Shown: positions 6,750 to 14,166 of the stretch, piece by piece
How the letters are laid out: each line of letters opens with the position of its first letter
Numbering within the stretch: position 1 is the first letter of the stretch
Assembly (NCBI GenBank): GCA_910588295.1
Contig: CAJUQO010000063.1
Location: forward strand, 1-19,119
Source of the DNA: an uncultured Lachnospiraceae bacterium
GTDB taxonomy: Bacteria > Bacillota > Clostridia > Lachnospirales > Lachnospiraceae
Reading direction: 5' to 3'
Length of the DNA stretch: 19,119 bases
Translations under genes and position numbers: made by a program
Notes under the pieces: generated by a model
Databases searched by the model: none
The model's input: the letters and a program-made list of their open reading frames with translations, nothing else
What the model was told of the DNA's origin: nothing

Positions 6750-6852
6750 GCAATAGTTCAGCCTCCGGCTGAACTATTACGGAATCCGCCCATTTAAAGT
6801 TTGGCTGTGCCAAAGGGGCGGATTCCCTCCCGGCGTAATATACGCACTCCCC
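6750..6852. mobile_element. Diverged palindromic element, copy 2b (right end not found)
   Basis: The same architecture as copy 1, in the same orientation. Hairpin A has a 12-bp stem AATAGTTCAGCC/GGCTGAACTATT (6752-6763/6767-6778). Hairpin B has GGAATCCGCCC/GGGCGGATTCC (6781-6791/6816-6826), topped by TTTGGC-TGT-GCCAAA (6800-6814). Base-by-base similarity to copy 1 continues for about 25 bases past hairpin B, to roughly 6852. No AACTGTTAC right end and no matching flanking duplication of TTTCTCAT (6742-6749) could be found, so this copy appears decayed or truncated. It lies between the LD-carboxypeptidase gene and the promoter of the Mrp operon and may end transcription of the former. Confidence 0.7.
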
Positions 6853-6907
6853 CGATTACCGCTTCCTGGATCTTATCAATAAAAATGTCCAGATGTGCAT
6901 CTTTTTA

Positions 6908-7765
6908 TTATCCCAAACGCAGGCTCTCACCGATCCAAAGCGCTCTGGAATCCGGGCCATGGCCCACCTGTAATGTAGACGCAACAGGCAGGTAGGGGTT
7001 ACCTGTGCATTCCAGCACGGCCTCCTCCACGGCTGTCCGGCCCGATACCCGGTCTACTTTCGTGAAAGTTCCGATCAGCAGGCCGTTAACCTGCTCAAAA
7101 GCCCCCATCTGGCGCAGCTGGGCCAGGCAGGTGTGTACCGTCGCCAGGGAGCCGCCCAGGGACTCTAAAAACAGGATTCTTCCATTTAAATCCGGGAACC
7201 AGTGCGTACCGGCCAGCTTTAAGAAACAGCGGATATTTCCGCCCACCAGTGTTCCCTCCATCTTTTCGCCCCGCAGGAACCGCCAGGAAGGAGAAAACAG
7301 TTCTTCCGTCTCACCGTCCAGCCAGGCCGAAAACCTCCGGTACTGGGCCTGGCCGTCCTCTCTCACCAGATTACGGATCTGATACAACACGCCCGGGACG
7401 CCCGCCCCTGTCCACAGGGCATTCAACACCGTGCTCAGATCGCTGTAGCCCCAAAAAGGCTTCCCGGCGGATGCGATACAATCCAGATCCAGCTCTTCCA
7501 GCACTTCATTGGCAAAATCCCCACCGGACAGATCAAAAACCGCCGCAATCTCATCATTCCGGTAAAAATCCATCAGGCTTTTAGCCCGCTCCCTCGCAGG
7601 AGCCGCCTCGCCCCGCCTTTCGCGGAACATACAGGGGCTCCAGACCGGATAGATATCCATACTTCGCAATACCTCATCCAGCTTTTGGATACTCTCCCTG
7701 TCCTCCTCCGTCAACGCGTCCGAACAGGCCGCAAAGCCCACCTTTTTCCCTCGCAGATTACCCAT
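6908..7765 (-). CDS. S66 family LD-carboxypeptidase (LdcA/MccF-like)
   Basis: About 285 residues, the usual length of S66 serine peptidases. LdcA members remove the terminal D-Ala from murein tetrapeptides during cell-wall recycling, while MccF members cleave microcin C-like compounds. The three catalytic elements are in order: the nucleophile Ser in FWGYSDLSTVL, Glu in ILFLESLGG, and His in LQVGHGPDS. VFDLSGGDFANE corresponds to the glycine-rich loop before the nucleophile. A GTG or ATG further upstream (7795) adds ten charged residues, but the ATG at 7765 has AGAAGGAG five to six bases before it and lies at a normal distance from the promoter, so it is preferred. No signal peptide is seen, indicating a cytoplasmic enzyme. 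It is probably transcribed alone. Confidence 0.9.
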   Translation of the reverse strand: MGNLRGKKVGFAACSDALTEEDRESIQKLDEVLRSMDIYPVWSPCMFRERRGEAAPARERAKSLMDFYRNDEIAAVFDLSGGDFANEVLEELDLDCIASAGKPFWGYSDLSTVLNALWTGAGVPGVLYQIRNLVREDGQAQYRRFSAWLDGETEELFSPSWRFLRGEKMEGTLVGGNIRCFLKLAGTHWFPDLNGRILFLESLGGSLATVHTCLAQLRQMGAFEQVNGLLIGTFTKVDRVSGRTAVEEAVLECTGNPYLPVASTLQVGHGPDSRALWIGESLRLG

Positions 7766-7806
7766 TTTCTCCTTCTCCTTCTCTCCGGGTGCCATAGCAT
7801 GGCCCC

Positions 7807-7815
7807 ATTATAGCA
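7807..7815 (-). promoter_or_regulatory. Extended -10 promoter of the LD-carboxypeptidase gene
   Basis: The minus strand reads TGCTATAAT (7815-7807), a perfect extended -10. No convincing -35 is present at 17 bp, which extended -10 promoters tolerate. Transcription would start near 7800, supporting the ATG at 7765 over the one at 7795. Confidence 0.65.
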
Positions 7816-7845
7816 AGCCCTGTGCACAAAAGCCAGAAAAAAGTC

Positions 7846-7876
7846 GTAACAGTTCGGCCTCTGGCTGAACTGTTAC
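7846..7876. mobile_element. 31-bp palindromic element, copy 3, acting as terminator
   Basis: GTAACAGTTC (7846-7855) pairs with GAACTGTTAC (7867-7876), with an inner GCC-TCT-GGC hairpin. The 31 bp match hairpin A of copy 1 at about 28 positions. A perfect 9-bp direct repeat AAAAAAGTC flanks it (7837-7845 and 7877-7885), so a solo 31-bp unit seems to have inserted with target duplication. Read on the minus strand, the stem is followed by GACTTTTTT just after the lipoprotein stop codon, giving a good Rho-independent terminator whose T tract comes from the duplicated target. Confidence 0.78.
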
Positions 7877-7883
7877 AAAAAAG

Positions 7884-8873
7884 TCATCTGCCCCAATCCA
7901 CTTCTGTCTCAGTTTTGCACACAATCCCCTGATCCAGGGCATAGAAAGTCTCCAGGAAAGATTCCTGATCCGGGTCATACTCGGTAAGAGCCCTGGAAAC
8001 AATCTTTTCTCCCGACGCTTTCTCTTTTTCGGTTTCCGTCAAAATATATGACGTCCCCGGCTCCGCCACAATTTTCTCAGGCAGTTCTCCCGGCCGGTAT
8101 ACCTCTTGCTTTACGACCTGATGATCCTGGTTCATCTGGCAGAGAGTGATCCGCAGCGGCCTGGCCATGACGGCATAATGGACGGTCACGTTGTTCGTTT
8201 CCGTTTTTGTTTTTCCGTTTACCGTAAAAACAGTCTCCTCGTTCAGCGTTGTGGAAAAAACAGCGCCCTCCGGGGAATCGCCGCCGTTTTGGAAGCCCTG
8301 GCCTGAAACGGCGTAGATCTCCCCCTCCGCCGTTTGATAGACCGGATTGGCATAGTAAGTAGCCCCCTCATCCTCCTGTCCCGGCAGCACATATATTGTG
8401 CCGCTGATACCGTATTCCGCACCGTCATCCATGATATTTGTGTTCGTATCAATATCGCAGATACCGTCCGTGCACAGACACATCCTGTGTGATTCGTCCT
8501 CGCTCGGATCACACGCATAAAGCATATATTCCCCGCTGACGCCGCCGAAAGATATCTCCCAGTCATTAGACCCCCTCGATTGATCGATCTGTGCGTAAAG
8601 CCTTCCGTCATATTCCGGATCGCGGGGCATCGTCACTTCCCCGCCGCCCGTAAGCAGGTTCCCATGGTCTCTTAGATAGCCCTCCAGATCATACAAATCC
8701 AGATATTCCGCCGTAATAAAGGCTCCGATGAGCCTGTCTTCTCCGCTCTTTGCTTCGGCCTCCGGCGCTGCCAGCGAACAGCCATTCAGCGAAACGATAC
8801 AGACCAGCCCAACAATGCTGCCGATCCATCGCTTTCCCTTCCCTCTGATTCTTTGCTTTCTATTTTTACCCAT
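7884..8873 (-). CDS. Lipoprotein of unknown function
   Basis: About 329 residues. The N-terminus is strongly basic (MGKNRKQRIRGKGKRW), followed by a hydrophobic stretch ending in the lipobox VSLNGC (Cys about residue 32), so it is expected to be anchored on the outer face of the membrane. The mature part has no recognised catalytic motif. It is rich in Tyr, Gly and acidic residues and carries a Cys cluster, MCLCTDGIC, around residues 120-135. The second ATG (8873) is preferred to 8879 because GGAGG ends six bases before it. The start overlaps the regulator gene by 8 bp, so the two are translationally coupled. It is the last gene of the membrane protein-regulator-lipoprotein operon. I do not recognise the family. 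Confidence 0.85.
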   Translation of the reverse strand: MGKNRKQRIRGKGKRWIGSIVGLVCIVSLNGCSLAAPEAEAKSGEDRLIGAFITAEYLDLYDLEGYLRDHGNLLTGGGEVTMPRDPEYDGRLYAQIDQSRGSNDWEISFGGVSGEYMLYACDPSEDESHRMCLCTDGICDIDTNTNIMDDGAEYGISGTIYVLPGQEDEGATYYANPVYQTAEGEIYAVSGQGFQNGGDSPEGAVFSTTLNEETVFTVNGKTKTETNNVTVHYAVMARPLRITLCQMNQDHQVVKQEVYRPGELPEKIVAEPGTSYILTETEKEKASGEKIVSRALTEYDPDQESFLETFYALDQGIVCKTETEVDWGR

Positions 8874-9090
8874 CTTCATCCTCCAGTTTCCCGTTAAATT
8901 TCAAAATATCTCCCACGTCACATTGGAGAAAAAAACAGATCCGGTTAATGGTGTGAAAGCGGACACCCTTAGCCTTGCCGCTGCGCAAGACGGACAGATT
9001 AGCCTCTGTAATATTGACCAGGCTGCACAATTCTTTTGAGGTCATCCCGCGCTCCTTCAAAACCTGTTCCAGACAAACTTTTATTCCCAT
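8866..9090 (-). CDS. YozG-like XRE (Cro/CI) transcriptional regulator
   Basis: A 74-residue one-domain regulator. The start at ATG 9090 (MGIKVCLEQVLKERGM) has AAGGTGG five bases upstream; a TTG at 9105 is less likely. The helix-turn-helix covers MTSKELCSLVNITEANLSVL followed by RSGKAKGVRFHTINRIC and CDVGDILKF. This is the YozG-like pattern that typically accompanies DUF2975 membrane proteins, and the preceding gene ends with a DUF2975-like tail. It probably autoregulates the operon; an inverted CGATAATT pair around the operon promoter is a candidate operator. The signal sensed is unknown. Confidence 0.92.
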   Translation of the reverse strand: MGIKVCLEQVLKERGMTSKELCSLVNITEANLSVLRSGKAKGVRFHTINRICFFLQCDVGDILKFNGKLEDEDG

Positions 9091-9163
9091 AACAGCCACC
9101 TTCAAACATAATTCAGCTGCGCTTATGCTTTTTTCACAGCTGACAGCATCCCTGTTCCTCCTT

Positions 9164-10141
9164 TTATATGATCAGATCATGTTCCTGTTTCAGCTTCTGT
9201 TCCGCGCACAGATACCGTGAGAACAACAGGACTGCCAGCACAAAAATAATGGAGAGCACCGGCAGCCGGATCACGATACTGATATCAGAAAGACTGCCGC
9301 TAAACAGGCATTGCAGGAGATTGAATACCGCGTTTGCCATAACCGTGATGGCCAGCGCCCTCTGGCAAAATCCGGCCAGCCTTTTTACCAGCGCTATGGA
9401 TTCATCGGAATAGCGGTTCCGGTTCAGGGCATCCAACACATAGCCGCCAAGGAAAACAATACCCATATCGAACACATAGGGCAGGATATTTACGATATAG
9501 CGCATCACCAGAAACAGATAAGCGGCGCCCGTCGGCTCTCCTCCGGACACGGATCCCTCCATCAACATGCCGCCGTATGTGCCCCGTAGATTTCCGGCAG
9601 CCAGAAGCGTATCCTCCAGGCATTGTCCACATATGGCATAGACGAAAACCATATTCAGGAACCACAGAAGCCCTTTCAGCCCGCGCTGCAGCTTCCCCGC
9701 ATCCACCTCCCGATAAACCTCCAACGTGCGGATCACCAGATAGCCAAACAGCACCGAATAAAAGGTACAGCCCAGCACCCACTTTCCCGTTCCCGGAACC
9801 CGGGAAGGCAGAAAGCTCGGGTTGATCATGTAATAATTGACAATAAAAAGCAGTACACTCAGTCCCGGCAGCACAAGATCGACCCGCAGTTCCCTCCGCT
9901 GTTTTTTCAAAAACAACCAGACCAGAGCCGGAATCAAACTAAAAATGCCATACAGGATCACCGCCGCCGCGTTCCCCGCTTCGCCGGACAAAGAGAGTTT
10001 CCTGAGCCCCCATCCCGCCTGTTCAAAAGGAAACGCCGCTATCCCGGAAAAGAGCCAGGAAAAACCCATCCGCAGGAAGCAGAAAGCCACACAGGCCGCC
10101 GCCTCGGCTGCCAGAATACATTTCATCACGTTCTGTTTCAT
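9164..10141 (-). CDS. Multi-pass membrane protein with DUF2975-like C-terminal part
   Basis: A 325-residue protein with about eight hydrophobic segments, for example around 7-35, 58-78, 90-110, 122-140, 155-175, 205-235 and 265-312. The C-terminal half, ending VLLFSRYLCAEQKLKQEHDLII, resembles the end of DUF2975 proteins, in which four membrane helices are followed by a charged stretch and DLTI/DLII. DUF2975 genes usually precede a YozG-type XRE gene, as here, 58 bp downstream. It is roughly twice the length I expect for DUF2975, so either the N-terminal half is an extra membrane domain or this is a diverged longer variant. The start has GGAGGGG two bases upstream. The function of this family is unknown; a membrane sensor or partner of the regulator is an inference. 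Confidence 0.85.
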   Translation of the reverse strand: MKQNVMKCILAAEAAACVAFCFLRMGFSWLFSGIAAFPFEQAGWGLRKLSLSGEAGNAAAVILYGIFSLIPALVWLFLKKQRRELRVDLVLPGLSVLLFIVNYYMINPSFLPSRVPGTGKWVLGCTFYSVLFGYLVIRTLEVYREVDAGKLQRGLKGLLWFLNMVFVYAICGQCLEDTLLAAGNLRGTYGGMLMEGSVSGGEPTGAAYLFLVMRYIVNILPYVFDMGIVFLGGYVLDALNRNRYSDESIALVKRLAGFCQRALAITVMANAVFNLLQCLFSGSLSDISIVIRLPVLSIIFVLAVLLFSRYLCAEQKLKQEHDLII

Positions 10142-10165
10142 AACCCCTCCATAATTATTGTTTTT

Positions 10166-10210
10166 CGATAATTTGTAATTTTAGTATACCACACAATTAT
10201 CGTTTGTCAA
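10166..10210 (-). promoter_or_regulatory. Promoter and candidate operator of the DUF2975/XRE/lipoprotein operon
   Basis: On the minus strand, a perfect TTGACA (10210-10205) and TATACT (10188-10183) are 16 bp apart. CGATAATT at 10166-10173 and its inverse AATTATCG at 10195-10202 flank the -10, and two further ATAATT motifs lie at 10151 and 10210. The symmetric pair around the core promoter is a natural repressor site, most simply for the XRE protein of the same operon (inference). The -35 lies only 14 bp past the stop of the upstream lipoprotein gene. Confidence 0.75.
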
Positions 10211-10223
10211 TAATTTTATATTC

Positions 10224-11570
10224 CTATCTCCGAAGGCGGTACTGGTACTCCGGCACATACCGGTCGCCGTCATGTCTGATCTTATTGCCAAGATAGCGGA
10301 AACTGCCATCCTCCATGAACTGTACCGTCAGCTCATGGGTGATCAGCGCGTCGTCATAGATCACCATATCGCACACGGCTTCCACCGTCAGCGTGACCGT
10401 CCCGTCCTCATTCTCCCTGACGGCTGTGACCTCCGGCAGAGACGTTCCGAAAAATGAGGGCGCATAGTTAAAACAGCCCAGAGCGGCCCAGGCGTAGACC
10501 TGCTTTTCCTCATCATAGTCCGCATACTGCCGCAACCGTTCGGCCGTGACCGGGAGATACGCCGTGATAAGCTCTTCAAATTCTTTCCGCGGTATGCCCT
10601 CCGGATACTCTTCCCCCTCAAAGGGTTCCTGATATTCTATCTCGTACAGATATTCATACAGCGCATTATAGTCCAGCGCCTCCATATGATCCGCATCCCA
10701 GTCCGAACACAGCAGATTATTTCCCTGATAGCCCAGCCGCTGTACACATTTTTTTGACAGCTCACGGCATTCCTCCGTCATAGGCTTTATTCTGAGTATC
10801 CAGCCGCCGTCAACGATCTCGGTGACCTCCGGAGGCTCTGGAACACACAGTTCATAGCAGAACCAGCCTTTTTCCGTGTATTTCCATTCTTTAATCCTGG
10901 TATTGGACATATAGGTAACGCCCGACCATTCCTCATCCTTCCATTGCGCTCTGGCGCTCAATACATACATTTCCGTTCCGTCAAATATATATTTCAGCCT
11001 TCCCACAGCGCCATCAGGATAAACGGCATAGATCACCTGGGAACCGCTCCTCCCCTCCCGGCAATCTTTCAGAAAAGCATCGGCCGCTTCATAGTTCTCC
11101 ATATTGGCATAAGCCACCGCGGCCGCCGTGGGGTATCCCGTTTCCTTCACCGCGGCCTGCAATGCAAAAACCGTCTCATCATCCAGCGATATACTCTGCT
11201 CCCCTTTTCTTGTCCTGTGGTAAATGTCCGAGATCCTGTCCAGCACCTTTCGGCAGTCCGCTTCCGCCTCTTTTCTCTCGCCGTCGTCGATCGGAAGGCC
11301 ATAGCCCTTCCCCTTTGGATCGGCGGCGGCTTCGGCGGCTCTGTCCCTCTCCTCTGAGATGGCTCTTCCCACCTCATCCGCCGAGGCTCTTCCCGCGCCG
11401 CCATACCCGGAATAGCTTTCTTCAATATTTCCTGACGAAACGAGAGCCCCGTTTTCCCCCAGAATATCTCCTGACGAAATGCTGCCGCATCCCGGCAGGC
11501 CAAGCATCCATATGCTACTCATCAGCGCCAAACCATTTTTCCAAAACCAGCCTGTCTTTTTCCACCACAT
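10224..11570 (-). CDS. Lipoprotein of unknown function, coupled to the PBP gene
   Basis: About 448 residues. The basic start MWWKKTGWFWKNG, a hydrophobic stretch and the lipobox LGLPGC (Cys about residue 28) indicate a membrane-anchored lipoprotein. The ATG at 11570 has AGGAGG eight bases upstream; 11597 has GGAGG directly abutting it and is unlikely. After the Cys comes a low-complexity Ser/Gly/Ala-rich spacer with an internal duplication of SSG-D/N-I, then a charged helical part and a C-terminal beta-rich domain (about 290-448) that ends RYVPEYQYRLRR. It may belong to the uncharacterised DUF6070 group, from memory and with low confidence. It overlaps the PBP gene by 56 bp, so both should share the TACA/TGTA-controlled promoter, suggesting a cell-envelope role. 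Confidence 0.87.
   Translation of the reverse strand: MWWKKTGWFWKNGLALMSSIWMLGLPGCGSISSGDILGENGALVSSGNIEESYSGYGGAGRASADEVGRAISEERDRAAEAAADPKGKGYGLPIDDGERKEAEADCRKVLDRISDIYHRTRKGEQSISLDDETVFALQAAVKETGYPTAAAVAYANMENYEAADAFLKDCREGRSGSQVIYAVYPDGAVGRLKYIFDGTEMYVLSARAQWKDEEWSGVTYMSNTRIKEWKYTEKGWFCYELCVPEPPEVTEIVDGGWILRIKPMTEECRELSKKCVQRLGYQGNNLLCSDWDADHMEALDYNALYEYLYEIEYQEPFEGEEYPEGIPRKEFEELITAYLPVTAERLRQYADYDEEKQVYAWAALGCFNYAPSFFGTSLPEVTAVRENEDGTVTLTVEAVCDMVIYDDALITHELTVQFMEDGSFRYLGNKIRHDGDRYVPEYQYRLRR
11424..11479. repeat. Short direct repeat inside the lipoprotein spacer
   Basis: AATATTTCCTGACGAAA (11424-11440) and AATATCTCCTGACGAAA (11463-11479) match at 16 of 17 positions with a 39-bp period, which is 13 codons and keeps frame. 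It doubles an SSG-D/N-I motif just after the lipid-anchored Cys. Slippage or recombination there could change spacer length without breaking the gene. Confidence 0.7.
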
Positions 11571-13656
11571 AGCCGCTGCCTCCTCTGTCTTTGACATCCT
11601 CCGTCATGCTGACCAGCAATATCGGACGTTCCGCTGTTTCCTCCGCCGTGAAAACGGCAAACCACCCCAGTTCCGTGCCGGAATCGTCTTCCTTCGACGC
11701 CTTGATCTCGGCGGTTCCTGTTTTCCCCGCCAGGACAATGTCCTCCCTGTGCGCTTTATACCCCGTGCCTTCCGGGCTGTTTACCACCTTTTTCATCGCT
11801 TCCAGAACCCGTCCTGCCGCTTCCTCCGAAAAAGCCCCCGAAATCCAGTCAGCAGTCTCCGCTTCCTGGCGGTAAACCAGACAGGGGCTGATCATATTTC
11901 CTCCGTTGCAGAATGCGGAGTACAGGCAAGCCAGATGCAGCGGGTTAACCAGCATCTGCCCCTGTCCATAACCGCTGTCCGCAAGCTGGATCTCCGTCTC
12001 TACGGCCTCCGTATTGGAATACTGAGACGGGGGCATCTTTATCTCAAAAGGAATTTCCTCCAGAAATCCCAGCCCCGCCATGGCATCCGCCCATTCCTCC
12101 GCGCCGATCTTCAACGCGGCCTTCGCAAAATAAATATTATCGGAGCAGACCAGGGCGTTTTCCAGAACAGAAGGTTTCCCCTCATGAAGCGTCGTCACAT
12201 AATAAGAACCCCAGGACGCATCCTTCTGCCAGCGCAGACCCTCGCTGCCGTAATCCTCCACCGGATCTATGGCCCCCGACGCCAGCCCCACCACAGCCGT
12301 AATGGGTTTAAAGGTAGAGCCCGGGCACCAGATCTGCCGGAAACGGTTCAGCATGGGCCTGTTTTCGTCCTCATTCAGCGCCTTCCACTGTCCGTCGGAT
12401 AATCCCCGGATAAAGTCGTTATTATCATAAGCGGGCGTACTGACCAGGGCCAGCACCTCCCCGGTATGGGGATCCATAGCCACGGAGCAGCTTTTATCCT
12501 CCCGAAACTGCCTGTATACCGCTGTCTGGAGATCGGCATCAATGGTCAGCTGTACGTCTTCCCCCTGCAGGGTCAGTCGGGAGGCCAGCTCTCTTTTTTC
12601 CCGGCCTTTGGCGTCCTCTATATAGATCCTGCAGCCGTCCCGGCCTTTCAGCTCCTTCTCAAACAGTCCTTCCATTCCGTTTCTACCAATCACGCTGCCG
12701 GACGTGTAGCCCTCGCCCGCATGTTCCTCCAGATCCTCCGCCGTGACATTCTGCACATAACCGATCAAATGAGCCGCCGCCTCGCCCAGAGGATACTCCC
12801 GCACCTCTGTATCCGACAGCATGACTCCGGGAATGGCCAGCAGCGCCTCCTGCCTTTCCTGCTCCCCCAGCACTTGTTTCTCCGGATGGGCCGTCCGTAA
12901 CTGCGTTTCCTCCACTTTGGGAATGGTCTTTATCGGAACAAAAGAATCCTCTTTCACCCACCGGGCGGACAATTTTTTCTCCACGGCCTCCGGCTCCATG
13001 TCCAGCAGTCCGGCTATTTTTCCTATGGATTCATCTTTATCTTTCATTTTGCCGGGAACGATTCCCACCGAGGATGCCACGCCCGCTCCCGCCAGGATGC
13101 GCCCGTTCCTGTCCAGGATTCTCCCACGCTCCGCCCGGTTCACGGAAACTCTGACTTTATCCGTCGCAAGCAGCTCGGGAAAGATCAGGGAATCCGCCCA
13201 TACCAGCCCGTACCCGTTCTCCCCCTCCTGAAAAAAAGCCTCATTCTCGATGTTGATCTGCCCGGCGCTTGTGTCAAAAGACGTCCTGTATATCACGGTC
13301 TGCTGCCCCGCATCATACGCCATGATCTCCACAGCCAGATTCTCCATCCCGATCCCCTCATAGATGGCCGAATTGCGCCGCACAAAATCCTCCCGGCTGA
13401 TCTGCGCCGCCACTCCCCCGTCCAGCATATCGTACATCTGATCGTATCCCTTTTCGGGGATATAAGACATATACCGGATCAACAGTTCCTCCGGGGATTC
13501 CTTCTCCGGATCCCGTTTCGGATAAATCAAAATATACACAACAGCCACGCCAACGATGGCCGTAACCGCAAAAGCAGCCGCCATATATATGAATATATTT
13601 TCCCCTTTATTTACTTTCCCGCTGGCCTTTCCACGGGAATTTCTTGTTTCTTTCAT
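11515..13656 (-). CDS. MecA/PBP3-like class B penicillin-binding protein (peptidoglycan transpeptidase)
   Basis: About 713 residues. Numbering from the GTG at 13662: a cytoplasmic basic tail, one membrane helix (23-47), an NTF2-like MecA_N domain (about 55-165), a PBP dimerisation domain (about 170-370, with GRILDRNGRILA and IGRNGMEGLFEKEL), and the transpeptidase domain. The active-site triad is complete: STFK (449-452), SDN (507-509) and KTG (647-649). MecA_N plus a class B transpeptidase is the plan of S. aureus PBP2a, enterococcal PBP5 and Bacillus PBP3, often of low beta-lactam affinity. Whether this one is resistant cannot be read. The ATG at 13656 has GAGG five bases upstream. It is the first gene of a two-gene operon with a lipoprotein. 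The promoter carries two BlaI/MecI-type dyads, so beta-lactam-responsive expression is plausible. Confidence 0.94.
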   Translation of the reverse strand: MKETRNSRGKASGKVNKGENIFIYMAAAFAVTAIVGVAVVYILIYPKRDPEKESPEELLIRYMSYIPEKGYDQMYDMLDGGVAAQISREDFVRRNSAIYEGIGMENLAVEIMAYDAGQQTVIYRTSFDTSAGQINIENEAFFQEGENGYGLVWADSLIFPELLATDKVRVSVNRAERGRILDRNGRILAGAGVASSVGIVPGKMKDKDESIGKIAGLLDMEPEAVEKKLSARWVKEDSFVPIKTIPKVEETQLRTAHPEKQVLGEQERQEALLAIPGVMLSDTEVREYPLGEAAAHLIGYVQNVTAEDLEEHAGEGYTSGSVIGRNGMEGLFEKELKGRDGCRIYIEDAKGREKRELASRLTLQGEDVQLTIDADLQTAVYRQFREDKSCSVAMDPHTGEVLALVSTPAYDNNDFIRGLSDGQWKALNEDENRPMLNRFRQIWCPGSTFKPITAVVGLASGAIDPVEDYGSEGLRWQKDASWGSYYVTTLHEGKPSVLENALVCSDNIYFAKAALKIGAEEWADAMAGLGFLEEIPFEIKMPPSQYSNTEAVETEIQLADSGYGQGQMLVNPLHLACLYSAFCNGGNMISPCLVYRQEAETADWISGAFSEEAAGRVLEAMKKVVNSPEGTGYKAHREDIVLAGKTGTAEIKASKEDDSGTELGWFAVFTAEETAERPILLVSMTEDVKDRGGSGYVVEKDRLVLEKWFGADE

Positions 13657-13712
13657 ATCCACCTCTTTTCACCTCATCCATGCTCTGGTTTTCTATCGAG
13701 CTCCTCATATAC

Positions 13713-13792
13713 TACATTTGTAAGATTTATGCCTAAAAAAATCTGCAGCATGTATCTTTTTTAATATTACATCTGTAGGATCAAAGAGTCAA
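13713..13792 (-). promoter_or_regulatory. PBP operon promoter with two BlaI/MecI-type operators
   Basis: On the minus strand, TTGACT (13792-13787) and TAATAT (13769-13764) are 17 bp apart. Two dyads with exact TACA-nn-TGTA arms are present: TACATCTGTA at 13768-13777, overlapping the -10 and spacer, and TACATTTGTA at 13713-13722, in the leader. TACA/TGTA half-sites with a 2-bp centre are the core of BlaI/MecI operators. The second dyad, read on the plus strand as ACTACATTTGTAAGATTTA, resembles the B. licheniformis bla operator as I remember it. No blaI or blaR1 gene lies in the window. Confidence 0.78.
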
Positions 13793-13809
13793 GCTTTTTT
13801 GCACATCTC

Positions 13810-14145
13810 TTACGAAGCCGTGACCGTTGTCCTGCCGCATCCGCTTTCTCCGCAGAGGAGCACACACTCGCCCTCGGAAAAACCAAGATTTATTCCATTA
13901 ACTTCGGAAAACTTAAATGCCGATTTATACATTTTATCCCCTTTTGAGTCAGATGCGTTAAGAAGTGTTGCTATTTTACTAAAATAATCATTTATACTCT
14001 GATATGAGCCTTGAAATTCCGGGATATCACATACCTTCAATCGCATTAAATTTATGAAAAAAGGACTGTCTTTATCTAAAATACAATCAAATATCTCTTT
14101 TTTATCAAGTTCATCACCTAATCCAAAGTATTCTGAAACAAACAT
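13810..14145 (-). pseudogene. Truncated gene fused to an ABC-ATPase fragment (chimeric remnant)
   Basis: An open frame of 111 codons that appears to join two unrelated pieces. Residues 1-91 (MFVSEYFGLGDELDKK to EVNGINLGFSE) are AT-rich and look like the N-terminus of a larger protein found beside accessory genes in Firmicutes, whose name I cannot give. Residues 92-111 (GECVLLCGESGCGRTTVTAS) are GC-richer and read as the Walker A region of an ABC transporter ATPase, with GCGRTT where GCGKTT is expected. The frame stops directly after it. The join falls near 13872. It starts 21 bp after the broken fic gene with a GAGGG site. No function is expected. It marks the border between backbone and the AT-rich island. 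Confidence 0.7.
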
Positions 14146-14166
14146 ACAAGTTCATCCCTCATATAG

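Noticed and set aside
6891..6906. AGATG/CATCT followed by TTTTT as a plus-strand terminator
   Set aside because: The loop would be only 2-4 nt with a weak A/T stem, and no plus-strand gene ends there.
7766..7795. Upstream start adding ten residues (MAPGEKEKEK) to the LD-carboxypeptidase
   Set aside because: That start would fall almost at the predicted transcription start and lacks a ribosome site, while the ATG at 7765 has AGAAGGAG upstream.
11479..12402. A 307-codon open frame on the plus strand
   Set aside because: It is a shadow of the PBP gene, whose SxxK, SDN and KTG motifs are all in order on the minus strand.
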